Positions 1 through 7,178 of a DNA stretch of 64,000 bases are shown piece by piece. Numbering within the stretch: the stretch's first letter is position 1; each line of letters opens with the position of its first letter. The notes under the pieces are model-generated. The model did not search any database, was not told where the DNA came from, and saw nothing but the letters and a program-made list of their open reading frames with translations. The position numbers were made by a program, and so were the translations under genes. This stretch comes from Maribacter sp. MJ134 (GTDB taxonomy: Bacteria; Bacteroidota; Bacteroidia; Flavobacteriales; Flavobacteriaceae): assembly GCF_003970695.1 (NCBI RefSeq), contig NZ_CP034570.1:1054001-1118000 (forward strand), in the 5' to 3' direction.

Positions 1-1341
1 GTAGAAGAACCTGAACCCGTAATTATACGAACTACCGCAATCCCGGAGTCCGTCCAGAGGCCAGGAAATGCTGCTGCGGGAGAATCCTATATGTTTACAG
101 GAGATTATATGAGCTCTGGTATTCCATATGATGCATGGGTTTTTGGAAATGGGGAGGATAATTCCAACATCCTAAATAGAACCGGTGATAATGCCGTTAT
201 TTCTTATGACAACACCGCATTTACGACAAAAAACGGTGTTAGGGCGGTAGCGCCAAACTGTTTGAATTGTCATTCTTCTTTTGTGAATGATTCCTATGTG
301 ATAGGATTAGGACAACATGATGGTGATTACACGGGTAATAGAGCGGACAATGTACCGCTCCTAACGTCTGCCATTAATTCAATATATGGGTCAGACAGCC
401 CAGAAGCAATTTCTTATGCACAATTCTCAAAGAGTATATTGGCTATTGGCCCAAAAACTCTAACTAAAAGTAGGGGCGTAAACCCAGCGAATAAAATTAC
501 AGAGGTATTAATTTCCCATAGAGATAAGAACACTTTAGTGTGGCAAGATGAACCTTTGATCGAGCTTACAGATGAAGTAATACCGACAGATGTACCTGCC
601 TGGTGGTTACTGAAGAAGAAAAACGCTATGTTTTATACGGGCATGGGAAGAATGGATTTTTGTAAGTCCTTTATTGGGGCAAGTCTTTTAACCATTGACG
701 GTACGGAAAAAGCGATTGAAGTTGATGAGAAAGTAGAAGATATACTCGCGTATATCTATAGTTTGGAGGCTCCTGACTACCCTTTTGAGGTAGATTCGGA
801 TTTAGCTGGGGAAGGGAAAGTAGTTTTTGAACACACCTGTTCTTCCTGTCATGGTACGTACGGGGAGCCAGAAACGTATCCAAATTTCCTTGTGGCTTTG
901 GAAAGTATTCAAACGGACCCGGAATTATCTAATCATTACAACACTCCTTCTGAGCTCAACACGTATTTTCTAGATTGGTTCAACAACGGTTGGTTCGGAA
1001 CATTCGGGAGTCCACTGGAAATAGTTCCCGAGGGTGGTTATGTTGCGCCACCTCTGGATGGTATTTGGGCTACAGCGCCGTACCTTCATAACGGTTCGGT
1101 ACCCACTTTAATGGATATGTTGAACAGTAAGGCCCGACCCAAATTTTGGAAAAGGTCATTTGATAACGCTGATTACGACACGACTAAAGTAGGTTGGAAT
1201 TATACGGTAGAAACAGGCCAGTCCGATAAGAACACCTATAACACTAACCTTAAAGGTTATGGTAATGGCGGACATATATTCGGAGATGAGCTTACCAATA
1301 CCGAAAGATTGGCGCTCTTGGAATACTTAAAAACATTGTAA
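1..1341 (+). CDS. Di-heme c-type cytochrome, RoxA/cytochrome-c-peroxidase-like (5' partial)
   Basis: The reading frame is open from base 1, so the N terminus lies outside the window and the ATG at 91 is internal. Two CXXCH haem-binding motifs are visible, CLNCH at 259-273 and CSSCH at 838-852. The C-terminal part carries APYLHNGSVPTL and a final helix ending in EYLKTL, which is the arrangement I know from the RoxA-like branch of di-haem cytochromes. The protein should be exported and act in the periplasm or on the surface as an oxidase, peroxidase or electron carrier. The substrate cannot be told. The upstream neighbour is not visible and no close downstream partner exists. Confidence 0.85.
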   Translation, partial: VEEPEPVIIRTTAIPESVQRPGNAAAGESYMFTGDYMSSGIPYDAWVFGNGEDNSNILNRTGDNAVISYDNTAFTTKNGVRAVAPNCLNCHSSFVNDSYVIGLGQHDGDYTGNRADNVPLLTSAINSIYGSDSPEAISYAQFSKSILAIGPKTLTKSRGVNPANKITEVLISHRDKNTLVWQDEPLIELTDEVIPTDVPAWWLLKKKNAMFYTGMGRMDFCKSFIGASLLTIDGTEKAIEVDEKVEDILAYIYSLEAPDYPFEVDSDLAGEGKVVFEHTCSSCHGTYGEPETYPNFLVALESIQTDPELSNHYNTPSELNTYFLDWFNNGWFGTFGSPLEIVPEGGYVAPPLDGIWATAPYLHNGSVPTLMDMLNSKARPKFWKRSFDNADYDTTKVGWNYTVETGQSDKNTYNTNLKGYGNGGHIFGDELTNTERLALLEYLKTL

Positions 1342-1873
1342 CCTTTTTTTGGCATACCCTTCTAAACGAATACGGTAGGGGTGTGAATAACACATCCCTC
1401 CTGTCCTCTTCTGTACCAATTTTTATTCTGTATCAAAAGCAAAGGATCCTAAGGCAGGCTACATGGTATTAGAAGTAAAGCCTCCATTTATTAAAACGCA
1501 AGTTTTGTATCATTACAGAATTCGATATCGAGTACATTTAAAAGCTTACTGCCCGACCACTTTCACAAAGGCATATACGGTATAAAACTGAGGATTTTCT
1601 GTGCAGACAAGAATATGCGAAGCTGTGTTTGAGCATCTTTTTACTCGTTTATCCTGTTTTTATTTAATTAAAGCGTAGCGCATGAATTTATTTAAAACAT
1701 TGAAAATCAATTAATTAAATGATTTCATAATTTTTATTTTGTTAAATAATGTTAAAAAAAGTACCTTTTATTACATAGTACTGTAACAAAAGTTATTCAC
1801 CCTCGTCTATTAGACATAAGCAAAACAATAACAATCAACAATCAATTTTCATCAATCATTAAAAACGAACATC
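1342..1873. other. Intergenic region and 5' leader of the microprotein genes
   Basis: I see no convincing gene in these 532 bases. The first half has no long open frame and no RNA gene that I recognise. The second half is very AT-rich and contains a candidate promoter (1738-1769) followed by an untranslated leader of about 100 bases that runs into CAATCA-rich repeats before the first microprotein start. Confidence 0.5.
1738..1769 (+). promoter_or_regulatory. Candidate flavobacterial promoter for the microprotein array
   Basis: A TTTTG element ending at 1741 is followed after 20 bases by TACCTTTT at 1762-1769. This is one mismatch from the TANNTTTG -7 consensus, at the 17-23 base spacing known for Bacteroidota RpoD promoters. 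It is the best match upstream of the three short genes and would give a leader of about 100 bases. The call rests on consensus matching only. Confidence 0.4.
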
Positions 1874-1987
1874 ATGAGAACTTTCAACAGAAAATCACCA
1901 ACAGAATCAAGAAGACACTCTTTCTTTTCAAATTTCAGGAATAGCAAAAGGGTACAATGGGCAGAGGTGAGGAACCATATGCACTAA
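1874..1987 (+). CDS. 37-residue basic microprotein, copy 1
   Basis: The ATG at 1874 opens a 37-codon frame that ends with TAA. The product is strongly basic, with about nine Lys/Arg against two Glu. It has no signal peptide and no membrane segment. Residues shared with the diverged third copy are S8-P9-T10, S12, F17-F18, S24-K25-R26, W29 and R33. The start lies in an A-rich context (AAAAACGAACATC), as is usual in Flavobacteriia. I do not recognise the family. Coding is supported by the same length in all three copies and by the silent nature of the two differences from copy 2. A nucleic-acid-binding or regulatory role is only a guess from the charge. Confidence 0.65.
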   Translation: MRTFNRKSPTESRRHSFFSNFRNSKRVQWAEVRNHMH

Positions 1988-2042
1988 TTACAACAATCAT
2001 CAATCATCAATCAATTTTCATCAATCATTAAAAACGAACATC

Positions 2043-2156
2043 ATGAGAACTTTCAACAGAAAATCACCAACAGAATCAAGAAGACACTCTTTCTTTTCGA
2101 ATTTCAGGAATAGCAAAAGGGTACAATGGGCAGAGGTTAGGAACCATATGCACTAA
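2043..2156 (+). CDS. 37-residue basic microprotein, copy 2
   Basis: This gene encodes exactly the same 37 residues as the gene at 1874 and lies 55 bases downstream of it. The two DNA copies differ only by TCA/TCG at codon 19 and GTG/GTT at codon 32, both silent. It has the same A-rich leader and start context. It arose by the 169-bp tandem duplication and is probably co-transcribed with copies 1 and 3, because no terminator is visible between them and one follows copy 3. The function is unknown. Confidence 0.65.
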   Translation: MRTFNRKSPTESRRHSFFSNFRNSKRVQWAEVRNHMH

Positions 2157-2190
2157 TTACAACAATCATCAATCATTAAAAATCGGGGTT

Positions 2191-2304
2191 ATGAAGCATT
2201 ATAGGAACTTATCCCCAACGACATCAAAAAAATTCGCTTTTTTTACAAGTAATTCAGGTAGTAAGCGTATACGTTGGGAACAGAGAAGGGAATTTACTTC
2301 CTAA
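2191..2304 (+). CDS. 37-residue basic microprotein, diverged copy 3
   Basis: An ATG at 2191 opens a frame of again exactly 37 codons. Aligned without gaps to copies 1 and 2, it keeps S8-P9-T10, S12, F17-F18, S24-K25-R26, W29 and R33, and basic residues at 13-14, while most other positions differ. Equal length with a conserved scatter of residues is the signature of a protein family and not of random frames. A hairpin terminator starts 21 bases after the stop. I do not know this family. It could be a regulator, a toxin or a small ribosome- or nucleic-acid-associated protein. Confidence 0.65.
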   Translation: MKHYRNLSPTTSKKFAFFTSNSGSKRIRWEQRREFTS

Positions 2305-2325
2305 TGGATCGGCAGTTAAGCTATA

Positions 2326-2362
2326 AAGGATATGACCTAATCAATCATATCCTTTTCTTTAT
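2326..2362 (+). terminator. Rho-independent terminator after the microprotein array
   Basis: The perfect inverted repeat AAGGATATGA / TCATATCCTT (2326-2335 and 2345-2354) with a 9-base loop is followed by TTCTTTATTT. It closes the three-gene array on the + strand. Confidence 0.75.
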
Positions 2363-2407
2363 TTCAAAAATTTAAGCGAGCTTCCTACCTTCCATTGTAA
2401 TGAAATA

Positions 2408-2443
2408 AAAGAAAACCCCTAATATGGTATTAGGGGTTTTTTT
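2408..2443 (-). terminator. Bidirectional terminator downstream of the lipoprotein gene
   Basis: The inverted repeat AAAACCCCTAATA / TATTAGGGGTTTT with a 3-base loop has A and T runs on the two sides, so it can stop transcription from both directions. It lies just past the stop of the leftward lipoprotein gene. Confidence 0.8.
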
Positions 2444-2461
2444 AAATGACTGAATTTATGC

Positions 2462-3256
2462 TTAATTCTTCAAGGTAATTTCCTCTTCTACGCCGTTGGG
2501 GTACGTTACTAACGCTATGTCGTCACAAGTACCGTCTCCGAAATTTACACCTATCGTTAAACCGTTTTTATCTATGGTCATGTTGCCAGTATTAAGGTAT
2601 GCACAGTTTAGATTACCTTGCAAAGCAGAAATTACGCTTACATTATATGTGTTACCATCGGCCATTAATGTCCAGTCACCTTCAATGGAGAATGTGGTGG
2701 ACTCAAGACTATCTCCAAAAGTAATTCCAAATGTCTTTGTTCCATTTTCTGAAACAGTGGAACCATCTTCTAATACCAGGGACATATTACTCGTTACTGC
2801 GAACGAAACCCCATTTTCGTTGGAATTTCCGCTTAAAACATAGGTTCTAGTACCGTTTATTTTAATTTCACCTACATAAAAATCTTCATAAACTGCCGTA
2901 TACGAGGCAGTTTCATTATCTAAATTGTAGGTAACCACTAAAGTACCGTTCACATTGTCGCTACCGTTTAAAACACAGTTGTTAAAAGTCACCGTATAGC
3001 CGGTGTCTGTATATTCCGCATTATAGCAATCGTCGTTTTTAGCCGATTTACCTGAAGTACTATTATTCATATATAAATCTGATAAAACCGTATCTACTGA
3101 TCCGGAAACATCGTCGGTTTCCAAAATAGTTTTAAGTTCTGTGGAGGTAAGTTCCACGTTTTCCTCTGTTTCCGTTTCATCACTACAACTAAGAATGACA
3201 ACCGCGCCCATCATAATAAGGGCGATTCTTTTAAATACTGCTACTGAAATTTTCAT
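2462..3256 (-). CDS. Uncharacterised exported lipoprotein (264 aa)
   Basis: The first 24 residues form a lipoprotein signal: basic start, hydrophobic core, then a lipobox ending in LSC at Cys24. The acidic linker that follows (SDETETEEN) is common in flavobacterial surface lipoproteins. The rest is rich in Thr, Ser, Asn and Gly with alternating beta-type patterns (for example GTLVVTYNLDN and TFGITFGDS), which suggests a beta-sandwich or lipocalin-like fold. Cysteines at several positions could form disulphides. I do not recognise a named domain. It stands alone, with a terminator downstream and a divergent GntR gene upstream. Confidence 0.75.
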   Translation of the reverse strand: MKISVAVFKRIALIMMGAVVILSCSDETETEENVELTSTELKTILETDDVSGSVDTVLSDLYMNNSTSGKSAKNDDCYNAEYTDTGYTVTFNNCVLNGSDNVNGTLVVTYNLDNETASYTAVYEDFYVGEIKINGTRTYVLSGNSNENGVSFAVTSNMSLVLEDGSTVSENGTKTFGITFGDSLESTTFSIEGDWTLMADGNTYNVSVISALQGNLNCAYLNTGNMTIDKNGLTIGVNFGDGTCDDIALVTYPNGVEEEITLKN

Positions 3257-3434
3257 ATTATTTGTTTGTGGGTGTGAATAATATGAACGGGAGGTAATTA
3301 AATTTATTATAAGTTGTTAGGTTGATAGTTAGTACTTTAACATAGCAGAATTGATTCATTCTTGTACTACTCATTTAATTAGTATGGCTTAACACTGGGG
3401 TGTACAGCAATAAACTTTAGAATTTCTAGTTTAA

Positions 3435-3452
3435 ATCGTATACGATATACGA
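3435..3452 (+). promoter_or_regulatory. Palindromic operator at the GntR start
   Basis: ATCGTATACGAT (3435-3446) is a perfect 12-base palindrome. It is followed by an overlapping half repeat ATACGAT up to 3452, five bases before the ATG of the GntR gene. TNGTATACNA-type palindromes are known operators of FadR/FCD-subfamily GntR regulators, so this is probably an autoregulatory site that overlaps the ribosome-loading region. Confidence 0.65.
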
Positions 3453-3456
3453 TTAT

Positions 3457-4086
3457 ATGATAAGGAAAGTAAATTTAAGAACGCAAGTACGGGATCATCT
3501 TTTGAGCCAAATGGTTAGGGGTGAGCTTCAAATAGGAAAAACCATAAATTTGGCTGCACTTTCAAGAGAATTGAATATCAGCGTTACCCCTATTCGCGAA
3601 GCCCTGACCCAATTACAGCAGGCCAATATCATCAAGGCCATACCCAATAGAGGTTTTATTATAGCCGAGCTGGATGTAAAAGAAGCGGAAGACCTCTACA
3701 ATCTCGTGGCCAGTTTAGAGGTTATGGCCATTGAAAATTCGGAATTCGATACGCAGGATATTGAAGCGCTTAAGCTGCAACAACAGGTTTTTGAAGACGC
3801 AAAGGATGCACTGTCACGCATACAAGCCGATTTAGAGTTTCATAGATTGCTTACCAAAGGATATGAAAACGATTTGACCTTACAAATTTTAAATGATTTA
3901 AAAACGCGCATATTCTTTTATGAAAGGGCATTCATGACGGACGATTCGTTCTATAACAAATCCGATAACCAGCATGATGCGATAATTTCCGCCATTGCGG
4001 ATGACAATGTACCCACCGCCTCCCTCCTATTAAAAATGAATTGGATGTTAATTTTAAACTATATTCAGAAAAAGTTGACGGAGTGA
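3457..4086 (+). CDS. GntR family transcriptional regulator, FCD subfamily
   Basis: Residues 5-70 form the winged helix (LNISVTPIREALTQL and NRGFI are the family signature). Residues 75-205 form the helical FCD effector domain. FCD proteins usually bind a metal through an Asp and three His. H129 (in LEFHRLL) and the later QHDAI histidine are present, but the position of the last His appears to be Asn (MNW), so metal binding may be altered. The effector is unknown; FCD members usually sense organic acids or sugar acids. No catabolic operon adjoins it, so its targets lie elsewhere or it regulates itself through the palindrome at 3435. Confidence 0.9.
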   Translation: MIRKVNLRTQVRDHLLSQMVRGELQIGKTINLAALSRELNISVTPIREALTQLQQANIIKAIPNRGFIIAELDVKEAEDLYNLVASLEVMAIENSEFDTQDIEALKLQQQVFEDAKDALSRIQADLEFHRLLTKGYENDLTLQILNDLKTRIFFYERAFMTDDSFYNKSDNQHDAIISAIADDNVPTASLLLKMNWMLILNYIQKKLTE

Positions 4087-4095
4087 GTTTTCACC

Positions 4096-4689
4096 CTATT
4101 CCAAATCTTTTATCAATTGCTCCGCAGCATTGGTAATACGCTTGTAATGACCATAACCCCAAAGGGTAAAAAGTGTCAAAAAAATAGCCATTATGCCAAG
4201 TTTCCATAGCAAACTAGAGGGCTCTAAAAAAAGGTTTTTGTCATTGAGTATCTTCGCTACGGTAGGTAAAAAAGCAGCCAAATATAACATGGAGGCAAAA
4301 CTCCCATAACGCTGTATTTTCAGCAGATTGGCCTTTGCTTGGGTGTATTTAAGTAGTGCGTCTTTGTAGTTTAAATTAATAATATCCAATTGGCGAATAC
4401 GCTTAAGGGAACGCAGGACCAAGAAAGGCAAGAGTATACTAAATAATACGGCAAACAGCCCACAAGCAAGCAAATACCAGGTATCTAGCTTATTCACTTG
4501 TATTAAAATGAATAACGCGGATGCCACACAGACCAAAGTTCCCGCTTTTTCATAATTGGTAATGGTCCTAAATTTAGCTCTGTATTTCTCTTTTGTCATT
4601 TCCATAATAATATCATTAGTAAGTTCCTTTTGTTTTTCCAATTCGTGGCTCATCGCTGTCCATGCCGTTTGTAATTCTTCTAGTTCCAT
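4096..4689 (-). CDS. Membrane protein paired with ECF sigma factor (possible anti-sigma)
   Basis: The gene starts 3 bases after the stop of the ECF sigma gene, so the two are translationally linked. The 197-residue product has an N-terminal charged cytosolic part of about 45 residues, then four hydrophobic segments near residues 50-66, 72-93, 130-148 and 162-180, split by a basic linker (RSLKRIR). This layout fits a membrane-bound partner of the sigma factor. I see no zinc anti-sigma motif (HxxxCxxC) and no FecR domain, so an anti-sigma role is inferred from position only. It ends 10 bases from the convergent GntR stop. Confidence 0.6.
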   Translation of the reverse strand: MELEELQTAWTAMSHELEKQKELTNDIIMEMTKEKYRAKFRTITNYEKAGTLVCVASALFILIQVNKLDTWYLLACGLFAVLFSILLPFLVLRSLKRIRQLDIINLNYKDALLKYTQAKANLLKIQRYGSFASMLYLAAFLPTVAKILNDKNLFLEPSSLLWKLGIMAIFLTLFTLWGYGHYKRITNAAEQLIKDLE

Positions 4690-4692
4690 GAG

Positions 4693-5184
4693 TTAATTTT
4701 TTGTCATGTTGTTTCTTAGTTTCGATTTGATCCGGGAGATTTTCGTGCCTATATTAGAGCCGCTCAATCCGGTAATCTCGGCCATTTCTTTATAGCTTTT
4801 TCCCTCTAACAGTAAGAGCATCAGTCCTTTTTCCAAGGCGTTCAGGTGTCGTATATGATGATATAACTGCTTTAAACGCTCTTCGTAAACTTCATCCAAT
4901 ACTTCACTACTGCCCACAACGACTTCGGATATAGGAACGGCATTGATCTCTTTCCTTTTGGATTTCTTTAAATAGGTTATGGCCGTATTCATGCCTACCC
5001 GATACATCCAAGTGGTTATTTTTGATTCGTTTCGGAACGAATCAAAATACTTCCAAAGTTGGTATACGATTTCCTGAAAGAGGTCCTCTTGGTCTTGTTT
5101 CGTATTCGTATATATCGATGCTACCTTATAAAGTAGCCCTTGATGCTCACGTATTAATGCGGAAAATACTTGTTCTTTAGCCAT
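4693..5184 (-). CDS. ECF-type RNA polymerase sigma factor
   Basis: Residues 10-78 match sigma region 2 (QEDLFQEIVYQLWKYFDSF, then TWMYRVGMNTAI). Residues 105-157 match region 4 with an HTH (KSYKEMAEITGLSGSNIGTK). At 163 residues it has the usual ECF length. There is no region 1.1, 1.2 or 3. The gene is followed at once by a four-TM protein that may control it. The signal sensed cannot be deduced. Confidence 0.92.
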   Translation of the reverse strand: MAKEQVFSALIREHQGLLYKVASIYTNTKQDQEDLFQEIVYQLWKYFDSFRNESKITTWMYRVGMNTAITYLKKSKRKEINAVPISEVVVGSSEVLDEVYEERLKQLYHHIRHLNALEKGLMLLLLEGKSYKEMAEITGLSGSNIGTKISRIKSKLRNNMTKN

Positions 5185-5307
5185 TTGGCCTTGCCGGTTT
5201 TCTTATTGGTATACGGAACAGTAAAAAAATCACACAAAATGAAAAATTTTAATCCTGAACTATACAACAAGCTGAAATATAGAACGTTTTAGGCATAAAT
5301 TAATCGT

Positions 5308-5451
5308 ATGCAATTCTTAAATAAAGAAATTGAGGCCTTGACTAAAAGGAAAAAATCCACATCGCTGGTAAGGAAAGAGCTGTCCTGTGGTATTTTTCAA
5401 GATGTGGAAGGTCTTGTAAATATTCCCAAAGAAGAAAAGGAAGTACAATAA
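5308..5451 (+). CDS. Possible 47-residue small protein
   Basis: An ATG at 5308 opens 47 codons ending in TAA exactly where the convergent amidohydrolase stop begins. The product is charged (many Lys and Glu) and has no signal or membrane segment. The leader is AT-rich. I do not recognise it, and its only support is an intact frame in otherwise empty space, so it may not be real. Confidence 0.35.
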   Translation: MQFLNKEIEALTKRKKSTSLVRKELSCGIFQDVEGLVNIPKEEKEVQ

Positions 5452-6567
5452 CTATTGGTTTTCAAAAAGTGTCTTGTCCAGACCAGGTATCAACTCAAGG
5501 GCGTTCTTATAATACACCTTCCGGAGCACTTCGTCCGGCAAGTTTAAGCCGTACATTGCCCAAAAAGCATGGTATTTTTTATAGTATGGAAAATACTCAT
5601 CATTACTTTCGAGCACACGGAAATAGGTGGGAAACTCCTCAGGTCTCCAACTGTCCTTTCCAAAAAGTATTCTATCTTGATATTTTATAAAGAACGCTCT
5701 AGCGTTTTGCGGTTGTCTTCCTAGCTCGGCGATTACTGCGGCAATGCCCACGTTCATATTGGGCATGGCATCAAGGAGTGTCCCTAGTTTTCCCAGATTA
5801 TTGGCATACCAACCCATATGTGCATTAATGAACTTTGTTTTCGGATGCTTTTTAAAAACATTATGCTGCTCCTGTATTATCTGTTCCCAAGGTGCAGGGT
5901 CAGTACTGGAACGTTTTCTTCGGGGATGTGTCTTTAATTCTAGCCAACGCTCATTATCACCGTTCATATCGTCCCAGAACGATTTGGGGTCCGCTGCATG
6001 GATGAGTACTGGCACACCCATTGCTGCACACTTAGCCCATATAGGGTCCAAACGAGCATCGTCTATGGCCAATCTTTCGCCATTGGAATCCTTATAGCGC
6101 AGTCCTAGACTTTTAAAAATTTTAAGCCCTTTAGCGCCATTTTTTATATCCTGCTCTAATTGTTGTGCGGCTTTTTCACCCCAATCGGCACCATCCACAT
6201 TAGAAAAATCGACATTGGCGAATACAACGAATCGGTTCGGGAAGCTTTTGTTGATGTTATCCACTTTACTTTTAAGGCTTGCCCCGGAACCACCGCTGAG
6301 ATTTACCATAATACCCTCATTTAAGGACTCCATATCCTTTACCAATGAAGTTAGTTTTCCAACGGACATATCCCGCTGATGACTGTGAACATCGATAAAA
6401 GGAAATTTAGCCCGCTTTATCTCCTTTCCCGGCACTACTAGCGTAGATGTAGGATTGTATTCCTCAAAACTCATCTCCTGACCTACCGCGTTGAACACTG
6501 TGAAAATGAAGGTAAAAACCAGTAGGGTCGTATTTTTAGAAATGCTTCTTTTGGTCATATGATACAT
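5452..6567 (-). CDS. Exported amidohydrolase (amidohydrolase_2 family)
   Basis: The protein has a signal peptide (hydrophobic LLVFTFIFTVFNAVGQ, cleavage after GQ or before it). It is followed by a TIM-barrel metal hydrolase of the ACMSD/amidohydrolase_2 type: DVHSHQRD near the mature start, VLIHAADP, FINAHMGW and FGKDSW carry the expected metal and catalytic His/Asp. The frame can open at TTG 6570, but ATG 6567 overlaps the preceding TGA (TGATG) and is the likely start; ATG 6558 is also possible. It is the last gene of the xdhC-mocA operon. The substrate is unknown. Known family members act on aromatic or lactone substrates. Confidence 0.82.
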   Translation of the reverse strand: MYHMTKRSISKNTTLLVFTFIFTVFNAVGQEMSFEEYNPTSTLVVPGKEIKRAKFPFIDVHSHQRDMSVGKLTSLVKDMESLNEGIMVNLSGGSGASLKSKVDNINKSFPNRFVVFANVDFSNVDGADWGEKAAQQLEQDIKNGAKGLKIFKSLGLRYKDSNGERLAIDDARLDPIWAKCAAMGVPVLIHAADPKSFWDDMNGDNERWLELKTHPRRKRSSTDPAPWEQIIQEQHNVFKKHPKTKFINAHMGWYANNLGKLGTLLDAMPNMNVGIAAVIAELGRQPQNARAFFIKYQDRILFGKDSWRPEEFPTYFRVLESNDEYFPYYKKYHAFWAMYGLNLPDEVLRKVYYKNALELIPGLDKTLFENQ

Positions 6568-7178
6568 CAATTATACTGTTCGTAAAGCTTTTGATATTCT
6601 TCAGGGGTGTCTACATCCGTAATCCTGGCCCCGGCATCAAAGATATAAATTGCGTCCTTATATTTAGCCAATACCTTCTTAGCACCAGTATCCGCATCTA
6701 AACGTGTCAATTCCGTAACAACATCATGCCTAAAAAGAGCCGGTACACCCGCTTTGGCAGCATATTTGGTAGCGAGGATGGGGTGATTCTTCCTTTGAAA
6801 TTCACTTATCATCGCCTTATAATAGGCAGTATCCATCAAGGGCTGATCTGCCAAACAGACTAGAATTCCCTCGTAATCTTCGTCCTGATTTAAAATGTGG
6901 CCTACACCACAGGAAATACTGTTTCCCAGGCCTTTTTCCCAACTCGTATTATGGATAATCGAGGCAGATAGCGCCGCAAAGTCGATTTGCTTAAAAATAG
7001 CATCGTAGTTGGCACCTAAAACTACATACAAATGCTGTTTTTGAAACTCTCGCAGCGTTTTAAGTGTATGGGACAGCAGATTAGACCCTTTCCAAGGCAG
7101 TAACTGTTTTACTTTTTGCATACGGCTAGCGGCACCTGCGGCCATCACCAGTATCGCTATTTTAGAAGTATTTTTCAA
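6567..7178 (-). CDS. MobA/MocA-like nucleotidyltransferase
   Basis: The N-terminal motif AAGxASRM followed by KQLLPW is the NTP-binding signature of MobA/MocA cytidylyl- or guanylyltransferases. ADQPLMD holds the metal-binding acidic residue, and GVPALF with DxDTGAK follows as in MocA. The length of 203 residues is typical. It overlaps xdhC by 4 bases (ATGA). MocA charges molybdopterin with CMP for xanthine dehydrogenase-type enzymes, so with XdhC it suggests cofactor maturation of a molybdenum hydroxylase. No such hydroxylase is in this window. Confidence 0.85.
   Translation of the reverse strand: MKNTSKIAILVMAAGAASRMQKVKQLLPWKGSNLLSHTLKTLREFQKQHLYVVLGANYDAIFKQIDFAALSASIIHNTSWEKGLGNSISCGVGHILNQDEDYEGILVCLADQPLMDTAYYKAMISEFQRKNHPILATKYAAKAGVPALFRHDVVTELTRLDADTGAKKVLAKYKDAIYIFDAGARITDVDTPEEYQKLYEQYN

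Larger units (their letters stand above)
1836..2160 (+). repeat. Tandem duplication, 169-bp period, covering leader plus microprotein gene
   Basis: The block from about 1836 to 2000 recurs from about 2005 to 2160 with an offset of exactly 169 bases. It includes the CAATCA-rich leader, the start region and the whole 37-codon gene. Within the gene the two copies differ at only two bases, both third-codon positions that leave the protein unchanged. The third gene at 2191 keeps part of the leader (AATCATTAAAAA) but is a diverged copy. Confidence 0.85.

Noticed and set aside
1836-2190. Repeats as a CRISPR or MITE
   Set aside because: The repeated unit contains a conserved reading frame with silent differences and lacks terminal inverted repeats, so gene duplication explains it better.
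4096-5184. ECF sigma/FecR-type iron signalling pair
   Set aside because: The partner protein lacks a FecR domain and no TonB-dependent receptor follows, so iron-type surface signalling is not supported.
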